Below are positions 1 to 9,777 of a stretch of 64,000 nt of DNA, in pieces. The stretch spans positions 2,976,001 through 3,040,000 of the forward strand of contig JADILM010000001.1 in NCBI GenBank assembly GCA_016617785.1, in the 5' to 3' direction. This stretch comes from Sporobolomyces roseus. Its lineage: Eukaryota > Basidiomycota > Microbotryomycetes > Sporidiobolales > Sporidiobolaceae. Below the pieces are notes generated by a model. That model did not search any database and was not told the DNA's origin. It saw nothing but the letters and a program-made list of their open reading frames with translations. The first letter of the stretch is position 1; every line of letters starts with the position of its first letter. The position numbers and the translations under genes are program-made.

Positions 1-813
1 CCATTCCGCAGATTGGTGCTGAACAAGTGAGCTATTTCCTTTCCTCCTTTCTACGCGCGAGTTGCTGAGACTCGATTCTGTTGTAGCTGCTGCTCGACCT
101 GCAAGGTCTCAAGCATTGCTTGATGCATCTCGTGCTCGCTCCCGGCGATTCCGCACCTATTCCTACTTCGTCAGTTCTTCATGCTTTCCTCTCCTGATCT
201 CAAGCTGACGGCATTTTCTTCAGGTACTCACGATACGTATCACGTTCGACTCAACGGGTCGATACCATCCTCAAGGTGATTATGGTCAACGAGGAGCCCG
301 CCGATGATTTCGTCCGACATTACCTTCTCCTGATTCCCTGCCAATCATTCTCGGACTTTCAGAAAGCTCTCGACCTCAAGGTATGTCTTTGTTGAAACGC
401 TCTACTCGGCGTTCGAAGCTGATCCGATTCGTTGCAACTTTTCGCAGGGAGTTCGAAGAGCAGATCAAAACAATCTCCTCGACCTGTTCCTCGCTCGTAC
501 CTCGACAGCTTCCGGTCTCACCGATACTTCCTTCCTCACTCAGCTCGACATGGATCCTTCTTCGCAATCCCTCACATCTCCCTCTGCATCTGGCCTCAAC
601 TCGCCTCTCGCACCGAACAACCTTTCATTGTTCAGCGGTTTCAGCTCGGCAGCGACGACGACCCTTTCTGGACTACCTACGAACACTCTGAGTCGAGACG
701 CGAGTCGGTCTGGTACTCCAGCTTTCGGTGGACAACGCGGAGAAGGTGAAAAAGGATTCTCTCGTTTCGGTGCATTTTCCTCTCGTTTGTTCCGAAAGGA
801 CACTTCTTCGTAG
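1..813 (+). CDS. VPS53: Vps53, C-terminal part (GARP complex subunit); 5' end outside window
   Basis: Vps53 is a subunit of the GARP tethering complex, which captures endosome-derived vesicles at the trans-Golgi. Only the C-terminal exons are present. Introns run about 27-86, 170-223 and 381-447, each with short GT...AG form and a CTGAC/GAGAC-like branch. The joined exons read through LLLDLQGLKHCL, then VDTILKVIMVNEEP, then SFSDFQKALDLKG and NNLLDLFLAR. This matches the conserved C-terminal Vps53 segment that contains LLLD, TILKV(I/V)M, and FQKILDMKG in animal homologues. After this block the protein has a fungal Ser/Thr-rich tail of roughly 85 residues ending at a TAG at 811-813. The assignment rests on the conserved block; the tail is not diagnostic. 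Confidence 0.85.
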
Positions 814-935
814 TAATGTATAGACGCTGGTTTTTGTTGTACTATGCAGTAGTAGTTGGGCGTAAATGTTGAAACATTTCCAATAATTTAGCTCTTTCCC
901 CTTTTCGACCGGTGACCCTCTCTCTTTCGACCACA

Positions 936-1604
936 ATGCTTCGACTATCTGTTCTCTTCGCTCTACTACTGCTGGGTGTCTGTGTACGATCACAGACCGC
1001 AGCCCCCTTCCCCCCCTTAGTCTGTGAGTCTCGAAATCACTCGAATCGGCGAACTTTCGGATTCACCTCCACTAACGAATATCTCCCTCGACGCAGACAC
1101 TTATGATGGCCAATCCGCACCATCTTCAGTAGTTGAGGCTATCTCAACAGCTGCCGAACCCTACAACTCGATTCTGGCTGCAACTGCAAGCGATACGGCG
1201 ACTGGTTTAGTCGGGGCGTTCCCTACGACGGCCACCATTGCTGATACGAACAGCCCAGTCGCCGCGACGACACGAGATATCTTCAGCTCTGGAAACCCGT
1301 GAGCCTCGCTTTCTGATTGTGCCGAGAGTTTCGCAACTAACATCCAAATTTCGACTTTTCTCCTTTCGTCCTCCTCTTCCGACCCTTTCTTCGTCCCTAT
1401 GTCAGTGGAGAGGTACTATCATCGAACACACGAGCGCCATACACAAAGATCGGAGCCGTAGCGACGGTGTTCTCGTCCACACCAACTCCATCATCGACTA
1501 CTGGGACTTCGGGATCTGCGAGATTGGAATACCCGTCGAGGGTGTTGGTGGGTTCTTGTTTGGCAATGCTGGGAGGAGTCGCTGCGGGGGCTATGTTACT
1601 GTGA
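936..1604 (+). CDS. Small secreted, probably GPI-anchored Ser/Thr-rich protein
   Basis: The ATG at 936 opens a clear signal peptide (a short basic start, then LFALLLLGVCV and a likely cleavage near VRSQ). Two introns are inferred, about 1024-1098 and 1299-1405. Splicing them keeps one frame to a TGA at 1602-1604. The mature part is small, about 155 residues, rich in Ser, Thr, Ala and Pro, and has no recognisable domain. The last 20 residues are hydrophobic (VLVGSCLAMLGGVAAGAMLL) with no basic tail after them, the usual form of a GPI-attachment signal. This predicts a cell-surface mannoprotein. I do not recognise a family. The second intron, at 107 nt, is longer than most in the window and its acceptor is the least certain point. 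Confidence 0.6.
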
Positions 1605-2980
1605 GGAGGCAGTGGAGAGCTCATGTCATATCCATATTTTCTGTATCCTTCTTGTCGTATCTTCGTAATATCCAAGCAGTGTTCCCTCTAACCCCGTCGT
1701 TAATGCTGTACCCGGACAATGTCAGGCAACTAAGTTAAGGTTGTGTAACGGCACAGGTGACGGCATTTGAAAGCCTTCGAATGAAAGAAAGAAGTCAGCG
1801 AAGCTCTCTCTGTGAGCTCAAATAACGCTTCTACTGCTGCAGTTCGCAACGTTCAGCAAAGTCGAAGAATTGGCACTCCAATTGAGATGCTTGCGAGACC
1901 TTCCGGGGCTTGTGACGAGGAGGAGGAGCCATTCTTGCGAAGTGAGATTTCGTGTGAGGGTGCTACGTGAGCAGCGATAGGTGCCGACAGCGAATACTTC
2001 GAGCGCTTGTTTCCGACAGATAGCGCCCAAGTTGATGGAACCTTGAGTAGTTGTCTTTGAGAAGATATGCTTGTAGGTCCCAGAGTCGGAAAAGAAGACG
2101 ATCGAACGGGAGCTAAGCTTCAATTGGCGTTTCAACTGCTGTTCGATGAAGTCGTCCCTGATCGAGTAGATCTTGATCTTCGTCATGTTGAGGTATCCGC
2201 GATGTTGAGAGCGACAGCGGAAGCAAAGGGTGCGAAACGAAAGAAAATCGAGCTTCGTCAGTTCATCTTGTTCTCGAAGTCTGATCAATTCACTCAGCGT
2301 TGATGCATACCGTCTTCCTCCTATCTACTCCACCACCTCTCCTCCCTTAGACGCCGATTCCTAATCCAAGTCCTTCAAGAACAAAGTCTTCCTTACTTTC
2401 AAGTTTCTACTGGCTTCGGGCCGATTCCTGGTAGCAACGATGTTCCAGCTCGTTTGTATAGCCTTGTATGGGGCTGCCTAGAGCTAGTATCGTGCTAGCG
2501 ACTTGGGCTGAGAGGCTAGAAAAGAAGTTGGAAGATCAAGATTCGAGAGGGGAACGAGGAGGACAATCGCTCTCGTTCAAGTATTCACTATTCCCATCCA
2601 TCCCTGACTGTATCTGCAAGTATGTAGAGTCTATAGCGAGGAACTTACGAGTGAGAGTGAGAACTGGGGATGAAGAGGGAAGAGAAGAGAAGAGAGCAAG
2701 AGCAAGTTTGCAGTTTCGTGCGACGTGAATTCACTTTGCCTCCTCTCTTCGTGCAACTTTGCTTTATAGAAGTAGTTGCGACTATACCGATCTAAAAAAA
2801 GAGAGTTGCGAAGCAACACTGAAAGCTATCCAAGGAGAGGGAATGCGAATGCGAAACAAGGAATTGCGAAAAGCAGTCTCTTCTTCACTTTCCAAACACG
2901 AGAGCAGCTGATTGTGACGAGAAGGTGATGTTACAACGACAGATATGATAAGTCTATGCCAAACCCTCCTCATGTACAGT
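1605..2980. other. Unresolved stretch between a (+) and a (-) gene
   Basis: No gene can be assigned with confidence. On the minus strand, 1818-2186 is an open frame of about 122 codons starting MTKIKIYSIRDD. It uses the window's usual codons (TCG, CTC, CGA) but resembles no family I know. On the plus strand a frame open from 2067 to 2489 is broken only by a TGA at 2301-2303. The sequence just before that stop (CTGATC then a CAG acceptor at about 2299) looks like the end of an intron. From about 2500 to 2980 I see only A/G-rich low-complexity sequence, likely the 3' untranslated region of the minus-strand transporter gene. Confidence 0.4.
1818..2186 (-). CDS. Hypothetical small protein (uncertain)
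   Basis: This is a single-exon candidate of about 122 residues on the minus strand, with its ATG at 2184-2186. The sequence begins MTKIKIYSIRDDFIEQQLKR and is enriched in Ser, Arg, Leu and Thr. No domain, signal peptide or membrane segment is evident. The opposite strand is also open over much of the same span, so the coding strand is not settled. It could equally be part of an unrecognised spliced gene on the plus strand. Confidence 0.25.
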   Translation of the reverse strand: MTKIKIYSIRDDFIEQQLKRQLKLSSRSIVFFSDSGTYKHIFSKTTTQGSINLGAICRKQALEVFAVGTYRCSRSTLTRNLTSQEWLLLLVTSPGRSRKHLNWSANSSTLLNVANCSSRSVI

Positions 2981-4828
2981 CTATTTGCTGTCCGCTTCTT
3001 CTCTTCGCTTCTCTGTCCCCTCTCCATGCTTCGTTTCTCCTGCCTTCCCCTCGCTCGCGACCCTTACCCCCCTCTCTCCCTTCTCCTCCTCGACCTTTGC
3101 TTCACTTGCTTTCACCCTCTTGTGCCAAGCTTTCAGGATAGCGACCGTGATTTGACCTAGCACGATCTGCGAACCTTGATATAGAACGATAGGAAGCGAT
3201 ATGATACCTCCTGCTTGTGACGGAACTCCAGAGTAAAGTATAGCGACAATAGCTGTTGGACAGTCGTCAGGATCAGCCGTGGATATTGGGATATCGTCAA
3301 GAAGCGTCAAGAGACTCACGAGCACCTAAAGCGGCTCCCTTTGCCGCTCCGCAGAAGCAGAGAGAGATGGTAGTCTTGGGGTCAAAGAGTGGACCCTTCA
3401 CCCTGATTTTCTGGCCGTCCTCCAGCGTGATCCGACGAGGGTAAGGGACGTAGCGAGCCAAAACGAAGAGGAAAATGCTGAGAAGGATGTAGAGGAAAAT
3501 GTTGGTCATGAGGATAAAGGTGATAGCTTCTCCCGAGAGGATGTCGAATGCCCCCTCGTAGAAACTGGTCGAGAATGTCGACCAAACGACGCCCAAAAGG
3601 CAGAGACTGCCGACTTTGCCTAGTCTCAGCTTCGTCCGAACGAGTTTCGTCTGTTTCGGCCAGATGTACTGAATGACTTCTCCGACAAAGAGAGGGATGA
3701 AAACGGTGTAGCCGAGCTGAAGAAGAAGATAATCTTGAGTCGACACAAGCAAGAAAAGGCGAGGATTGAGGCTGCTTACCTGTTCGATGACTTTTCGGTA
3801 GACTTCTCCGATCCCTCCGCCTTGTCCTGCATCCGGTCTGCCAAACTCCCATCTCGACGAGGCGAAGAACATCTCAAGCAAAGCCGGACTAAGAAAAGTC
3901 CCGATGAGGTTGCCAATTATGACCTCTGTTGTTGAGGCCGCTTCGTCTCCTCCAGCTTGTCCGGTCATGACGACATTTGAAGATACTGTTGTCGGTACGA
4001 CGCTCATGACTTGCATTCCGATCAAAGCGTTTCGATCGAATTTGCGGAAGTCAGAATCGCTGGCGCGAACGCAGTTGATGATCTAGAGTCGAGGCATCGG
4101 CGGGTCAGCATACTTCGAGGGTACTCTGACGAGGAGTAGGGATACTCACGGCGAACACGAGCGTGGGAAAGATCAAGAAGCAGGTGCCTTGGGTCACGAT
4201 GTGAAGCTTGTAGTCTCCAGCGCTGTGGTACTATTGATCTCATATCATCGTCAGTAATAGGCACGTCCGGAGCTCAGTAGAAGTGACCCACGAGATTGCG
4301 CAAAGGTAGAGTGAGGCCCGAAACGAAGAAAATGATCGCGACGAGGAGGAACTTGATCGTGAATTCCGCTTTGAGTACTCCACCCGTCCTCGCCACATTC
4401 GGAAAAGCTGCAGCCATACCCTGTCCCCATACAGAAGCGAGGGAATGAGAATCGACAAAGTAACGAAATCTTGCGAAACTTACGATAACGAATCCAACTC
4501 CCAGAACGAACCATTGATCTAACAGGAACTGTAAGACTGTCTTTGTCCACTTCCATACGTTCTGTCCTAGACTCAGCGGCCTCTCTTCCCTCGAAGGTTG
4601 ACTCAACTCTGCTCCTTCCTTGATTCCATCTCTCGCTTTGACTACGTCTGTAGGGTCTCCTTCCTCGACTTCTGTACCGGTCCCTTCAGCTATCGTAGCA
4701 GTGTCGGTATCATCGTCTTCTATAATTGTTAGTTGAGAGCGAGTTGCAGTTGAACTTGAAATGGGAGCTGTCGATTGATAGCCTCGTGTTATCGGTGGAG
4801 CTGATGAGGCTGGTGGTGTTGTCGTCAT
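2981..4828 (-). CDS. RCH1: Rch1/SLC10A7-like membrane transporter (SBF-like family)
   Basis: Six exons (about 4484-4828, 4292-4420, 4150-4230, 3780-4082, 3320-3716, 2981-3252) join in frame to 508 codons plus stop. Residues 1-95 are a hydrophilic Ser/Thr/acidic tail. The rest is about ten hydrophobic segments, including WFVLGVGFVI, FLLVAIIFFVSGLTLPLRNL, a short GTCFLIFPTLVFA exon, and VMSVVPTTVSSNVVMTGQAGG. That last motif is a hallmark of the SBF-like family (yeast Rch1/YMR034C, animal SLC10A7), which negatively regulates calcium uptake at the plasma membrane. A conserved AKGAALGA-P-I motif spans the exon 5/6 junction. The C-terminus is charged and probably cytosolic. The loop after residue 285 carries a Gly-rich insertion. 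The family call is strong; the calcium role is inferred from yeast. Confidence 0.85.
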
Positions 4829-5363
4829 CGACCCTTGAGAGAGGAGCGAAAGGCAATGATTCGACGTAGGGAGCCAGCGATTAAGAGAGCCAAGTTTTTA
4901 AACGCCATCGAATTCGCAAAAAGATAGCGATCCGACGGATCAAGCGGATCGATTTTTGAGTACACTCAGGTCGCAAGTCCACACATAGTCAACACGAGAA
5001 CAGGTTTGAAACGAAAACGAAATCTTTTATTTTCAGTCGCCCCAAAATCAAAAAAGCAGCGGAACAGGAAGGCTTGTAAGAGATGTAAAAGATCCGATTT
5101 GACAAAGAAGAGGAGAGGGGTAAAGCCTGGATGACCAAGAGAGAAGAAGAAGCGAAAGGAGGGAATCGATTTGATAGTTGCTGGACGAGAGAGAATTGAT
5201 TGGTGGGAGGGGACGGGTTGGAGGCAGTGAAGACCAAGGAGGGTGAAACGGAAGGTGAGAGGTGACGAAATAAAGTTGATATTGGGATTGGAGGGGACCA
5301 GAGTTGCGAGAACGAATCAGGGAGGAGACGGGTAAGGGGGTTCAGGTGTTCGAGATCGAATAT
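4829..5363. other. Intergenic region between RCH1-like start and NAP1 stop
   Basis: Both flanking genes are on the minus strand, so this holds the RCH1-like promoter and the NAP1 3' untranslated region. No conserved coding frame is visible. Much of 5080-5300 is A/G-rich, which gives weak antisense open frames. Confidence 0.5.
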
Positions 5364-7330
5364 TTACTGTCTATCAAGGTCAAGCGGAAAGTTCCGAGTG
5401 AGTTTGTGATAAGCAAGCGAGAGAGCAGAGAAAGAGGAAACGTACTGCTTGCATTCGGCGGGATCTTGAGGAGTGTTACCTTGAGGAGGAACAGGAGCGC
5501 GTCGGGGACCCTCATCTTCGTCGCTGCGAGTGAGAGACAAGTTCCGAGTGTCAGACTCACTTGTCACTCAGAGGGAATTGGAGGGAGAATGCTTACGATT
5601 CCTCATCACCCTCATCGAATTCGTCATCGTCGAACTCATCACTGTCAAAGTCCTCTCCTCCAGCCGCACCTTGCTCGTATCTCAAAGCCTTTCCAGTGAA
5701 GAAATCGATAGCGCGGGGGATTACTCGCTCCTTGAGGTCTTCTCCGATTTGATAATCGAGTTCGAGCTTCTCGTCGAGGTCGTCGTCGATCGAGATGTCG
5801 GAAGCATCGTCGGCCGTAGGAGGTTTGGGAGGGGAGAAGAAGGAGAAGAAAGAGTCTGTCGCAACAACCTTCTTGACAATTCGAGTCTGGTTGGTGTCTA
5901 TTTGGGTACGAAATCAGTGAGCAAACGACATGACGACATGCAAGAGAGACTAGGACGTACTCTTGTTGCGTTGCTTCTTGGTCTCAATCTTGGTGGTGAG
6001 GTCCTTTCCTTCTTTCCAGTTGATCTTGGTACCCTCAGCGTGATCGTAAACGAAATCACCCTCGTATCCAACCTCATCCTGGTAGAAGTAGCTCTTCTCG
6101 AGCTTGGTGTTCTCGAAGAACTCCTTGGCTCCCTCGTTGAATTCGAAAACGAGAGAGAATCCGGATTTTCCTCCTTCTGGGTAAGTGACTCGGATGTCGA
6201 CCAAGTGCTTGAGCGCCTCCTCGTCGCGTTCGGTGATGAGTTCGGAGAGTCCAAGGTGGTTCTTGAGGGTGGTGAGCCAGAATTCGGGGATACCTTTGGG
6301 AGCTTGTTGAATTTCTTCCGAAGTAGGCTTGACTCCCTTGGGCTTCTTCTCCGAGTCCTCATCCTCCTCATCTTCATCATCCTCAAAGTCCGACTCTTCA
6401 TCCTCTTCCTCTTCCTCAGTCTTGACTCCCTTCTCAATCTCGTCTGATTTAGGTTCGTCCTTTCCCTCAACAAGTTCCCTCCTTCGCTCGTACAAAGGAC
6501 GGTACTTCTCGGCGTACTTCTTCTCGAGTTCGAAGATGTCCTTTTGAAATTCGGCTTCGAGAGCAGAGTGATCTCGTTGGACTCCCTTGAGGGCGGTGAG
6601 ACGGTATTGGATAGCGGTAGGAAGGGATTCGACGTATCCAGATGATCGACCGATCAGACCGGAGAGGCGGCCTTGAACGAGTTGAGCTGCATCAATGAAT
6701 GTATGTGTGATCGGGAGAACGAGGAGCGTGTGAAAGGTGAAGAGTCGTCGGAAAAAGCGGGGGGTTGGGGAAAATTGAATGAAAGAAGGGAAAAAAGCGA
6801 AATCGATGTCAGCGACGCGTAAAGCTGTGGATCTGATGGGAGCTGGGACTGACCGAAAGCAGGGTTGCCGGCAAGAGCAGCCATACCTTGAGCGTCTCGT
6901 GAACCGATAGTTTCTGGCTCATCCTCCTCTCCGAGAGTGGGAGGAATTTGAGGTCGACTGTGAGCAGAACACACACACCAGAGCTGTCAGTTCTTCGTAC
7001 GAAATAGAGCGAGGGCGAGCGGTCTCAAAGCGAGATCGGAGAGAGAGCAGAGGGGGGGAGAATAGAGTTCTTACGAGACTAATGAAGAAGTAAGGTTGTT
7101 GACGGCAGGGGTGTTCTACAAGTTCAGAGATGGTATCAGTGGATACGCAATACAGTCTAGAATACAATGGAATGCTCACTTGGGGAGTACTGTTGTCGTG
7201 AGTGGCCAAACCAGGTGATCTAGTCAGCTCATTGGGTTGAAAGAAAGGAGAAGAAGAAAGGGTTAACTCACGGAGCGACTTGTCCACCAGGTCCAAGGCG
7301 GGAAGGGTCAGTGGGCATATTTTGTGCCAT
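5364..7330 (-). CDS. NAP1: Nucleosome assembly protein 1
   Basis: Nap1 is a histone H2A-H2B chaperone that shuttles between cytoplasm and nucleus. The start at 7328-7330 gives [17 protein letters not shown], followed by several small exons. The helical dimerisation and NAP domain follows, with segments [42 protein letters not shown] and [20 protein letters not shown], all typical of fungal Nap1. An acidic Glu/Asp/Ser insert lies near 6350-6430 and the usual acidic tail lies at 5580-5700. The last coding exon is only 7 nt (5364-5370). Splicing a GTACGT...TTGATAG intron (5371-5445) gives a C-terminus ending ECKQQ, the normal fungal Nap1 end, whereas reading straight through does not. The gene is divergent from the LysM gene, with 159 nt between start codons. 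Confidence 0.93.
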
Positions 7331-7489
7331 CTTTGCTGATTTATTCGAGAGTAGAGTAGTGAAGCGGAGAAAGAAATCGCCTCTCCTTTCGAAAGTCGAA
7401 ACTCTGAATGATTCGTTTTAGGTTTCACCTTCCAACTCCTCACCTGAAACTCGCTAAACTCAGATAGAAACCATGTACGATTAGGCCAA
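7331..7489. promoter_or_regulatory. Divergent promoter, NAP1 / LysM gene
   Basis: These 159 nt separate two start codons pointing away from each other, so both genes must draw initiation signals from this interval. No clear TATA box is visible. The sequence is mixed, with TTTCG-rich runs. Confidence 0.6.
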
Positions 7490-9456
7490 ATGTCATCAAG
7501 TCCAACTCCTTCCACGACTTCAACTCTGCATCCCCTTCACTTGCCTTCTTCGTCCCCTTTCGCTTCCAGTTCTTCCACCTTCGCTTCTACTTCGGCCTAT
7601 GACCCGACATCTTCGAGTTCTTCATCTCGTGCCCCCTCGCCAGTGAACAGAAGCGTTAGAAGCAGGAAACCTCCTCCGCTCCCCCCGCCTCCTCCTTCTG
7701 AACCGAACCTCTTCCAACCTGACAACAACGACGATTCAGCAGATGTCACGAGACCGAATCTGAGGAAGGCTACGAAAGATGCACTCGGTTTGGCAGGAAG
7801 AGGTTCAGAAACTGGAGACGAGAGCGGGAGATACAGTACATTCGAGAAAGGGAAACAGAGGGAATCGAGAAGAGCCGCTTCAGAGGCACTTTACTCGGAG
7901 AAGGACGGGGAAAGAGAAGTTGTCGTACACAAGGTCAGCCTAGTCGCAAGGAGAAAGCGTGAAGAGCGAATATTGACAGTTCTTGATCATCGCAGGTTCT
8001 CAAAACCGATACTATGGCTTCCGTGTCTCTTCAATATGGCATCACCGTGAGTTCCTCACATGCATCAGCCTCTTTCGTACTTAGGCTGATCCGTTGTGAA
8101 GCACTGCAGCAACAAGCTCTGCGAAAAGCGAATCGATTGTGGGCTACAGATCCGATTCACCTTCGACCGAATCTCATGATCCCGCTAGATCAATGTAACC
8201 TCCCGAGCTCCTCCTTCGGTCTCGAGCGGATAGCCCGAGAAGAGAACGGAGATATCACAGTCTGGAAACGGGAAGCTCCAACTTCACCTTCGAAAAGGAC
8301 AGAACGCGAAGGGCTAGGAGTCGCTGCAGGACGATCCGAGAAAGAGCATCACATTCTCTCTCCGACTGCTAGACGACTGATTTCGACTTCTTCGTTCGAG
8401 ACTTCGCCCAATCCGACCAACGATTTCCTCACGATTTGGGACGACACTCCTTCTTCGTCAGCTCGGCCTTCCCTCGATTCTGTTCGATCCTCTGCAGGGT
8501 CCACAGCTTCGTCTTCGCAAGGTCCGAGACCTCCCTGCTCTCCACAAATATCCTCGTACCTTTCTTCGACAAACAATCCCTACTCCTCTTCTCCCTCTCT
8601 CGGCCCATCTCCTCCTCCACCTACCTCGCAAGATCTCGTCGATGTAATGAACCACATCTCTATGTCTCCGCCTCTGATCCCTGTCACTCCCGACTACTCC
8701 TCTTCTGCATCTCAAGCCTCGACTTCCCTTTCTCCAGCTCCTTCATCCTCTTCCAATACGACACCACCTTCTGATTCGGGACTGAATGGTACTTTGTCAA
8801 AACGCACCCTCAAGATCGAACGCCTCCCTGCATCTCAACTCTCTTTCTTTCCTCCTCACGCAAACGATGATTCACCTTCGACAACTCCGAGACCTACTCC
8901 CCTCGACTCGACAACGAAGCAGCCCTCCGAAGATCTCTTCTTCGGACCCCTGACCAACTCTCTCGCATCCTCCTTCTCTTCCCTGGGTTTAAACAAGTAC
9001 CTTCCCACTTCATTCTCCTCCTCGAATCTCTACTCCAAATCCGGCTCAATCGCTCTCCCCCTCTCTCGAACAAACTCTCCGAATCCCAACAAAGGGATGA
9101 ACAGGTCAAATTCGATGAGAGGATGGAACTTGGATTTCTTTGGAGGAGAGGAAGAACAAGCTCCTTCGTCATTCGCGAAGGGTGCTATCTCGAGATCGAG
9201 GAGTACTTTGGGATTGAGTGGAGGGAGCGATAGTAGGAGGAGAAAAGGGGAGAATCAGGTTTCGTCTTCTTTAAATGGGATTCCGAGGAGGACGAGCGAG
9301 ATTGGATTGGAGGATGTTACGACAGTCGATGGAGGGTTTGGCTCTAGACCGAGTGGACCAAGTGGGAGGATCAAGGAGAAAGATTCGAATGAAAGAGTGA
9401 ACGGAGGGGGAGGGAATCGAGAGAGAGGAGACGTGAGGGAAACTTTCGGATTGTGA
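7490..9456 (+). CDS. LysM-domain protein, probably intracellular
   Basis: Three exons (7490-7933, 7996-8046, 8110-9456) give 613 residues. Residues 1-140 are Ser/Pro-rich with a polyproline stretch and no signal peptide. A single LysM-type module spans roughly residues 146-195: EREVVVHKVLKTDTMASVSL, then QYGITQQALRKANRLW, then IHLRPNLMIPLDQC. It matches the cytosolic LYSMD1/2-like form, where D-T-...-YG(I/V)...L...N.L and a final IP are diagnostic. Residues after about 220 are long, disordered and rich in Ser, Thr and Pro, with many SP/TP sites. The function of intracellular LysM proteins is not well established. No transmembrane segment is seen. The two introns fall inside the LysM module. 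Confidence 0.75.
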
Positions 9457-9777
9457 TGAGGTGAACGCTGGACTGGAAACGCATCTGTCCCGTCTTGTCT
9501 TATGATGTTGTGTCGTAATCTCTCATCTGTCTCTATACAGTACCCTCTCTCTTCGTCGCAAATATCATTTTTTCTTTTTCGCACGCTGTGTTCCAAAAGT
9601 CTCGTATTTACCTCGAGCTAGAAATATTCATGCTTTCGCCGACTCCCTCGTGGGATCGACAGAGAGAGATAGAGATCGATTTCCTCCCCTCGTGGTCGGC
9701 GGAGTTGCCCCCTTTTTTTGCCCACTTTTCTCATCCGGACACGCAAGTTTCTCCTCTTCTTCAGCTTGAGAAGGAGC
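9457..9777. other. Intergenic, same-direction genes
   Basis: This is the 3' end of the LysM gene and the promoter of the next gene. The last 60 nt are pyrimidine-rich, as in most 5' leaders in this window. No coding feature is seen. Confidence 0.5.

Noticed and set aside
2301..2303. Stop-codon readthrough or selenocysteine at this TGA
   Set aside because: Fungi of this type are not known to use selenocysteine, and an intron end at this place is a simpler explanation.
5530..6447. Plus-strand open frame of 305 codons opposite NAP1
   Set aside because: It is the antisense shadow of the NAP1 acidic and NAP-domain exons. Its Leu/Val/Glu-rich product has no domain, and NAP1 itself is unmistakable.
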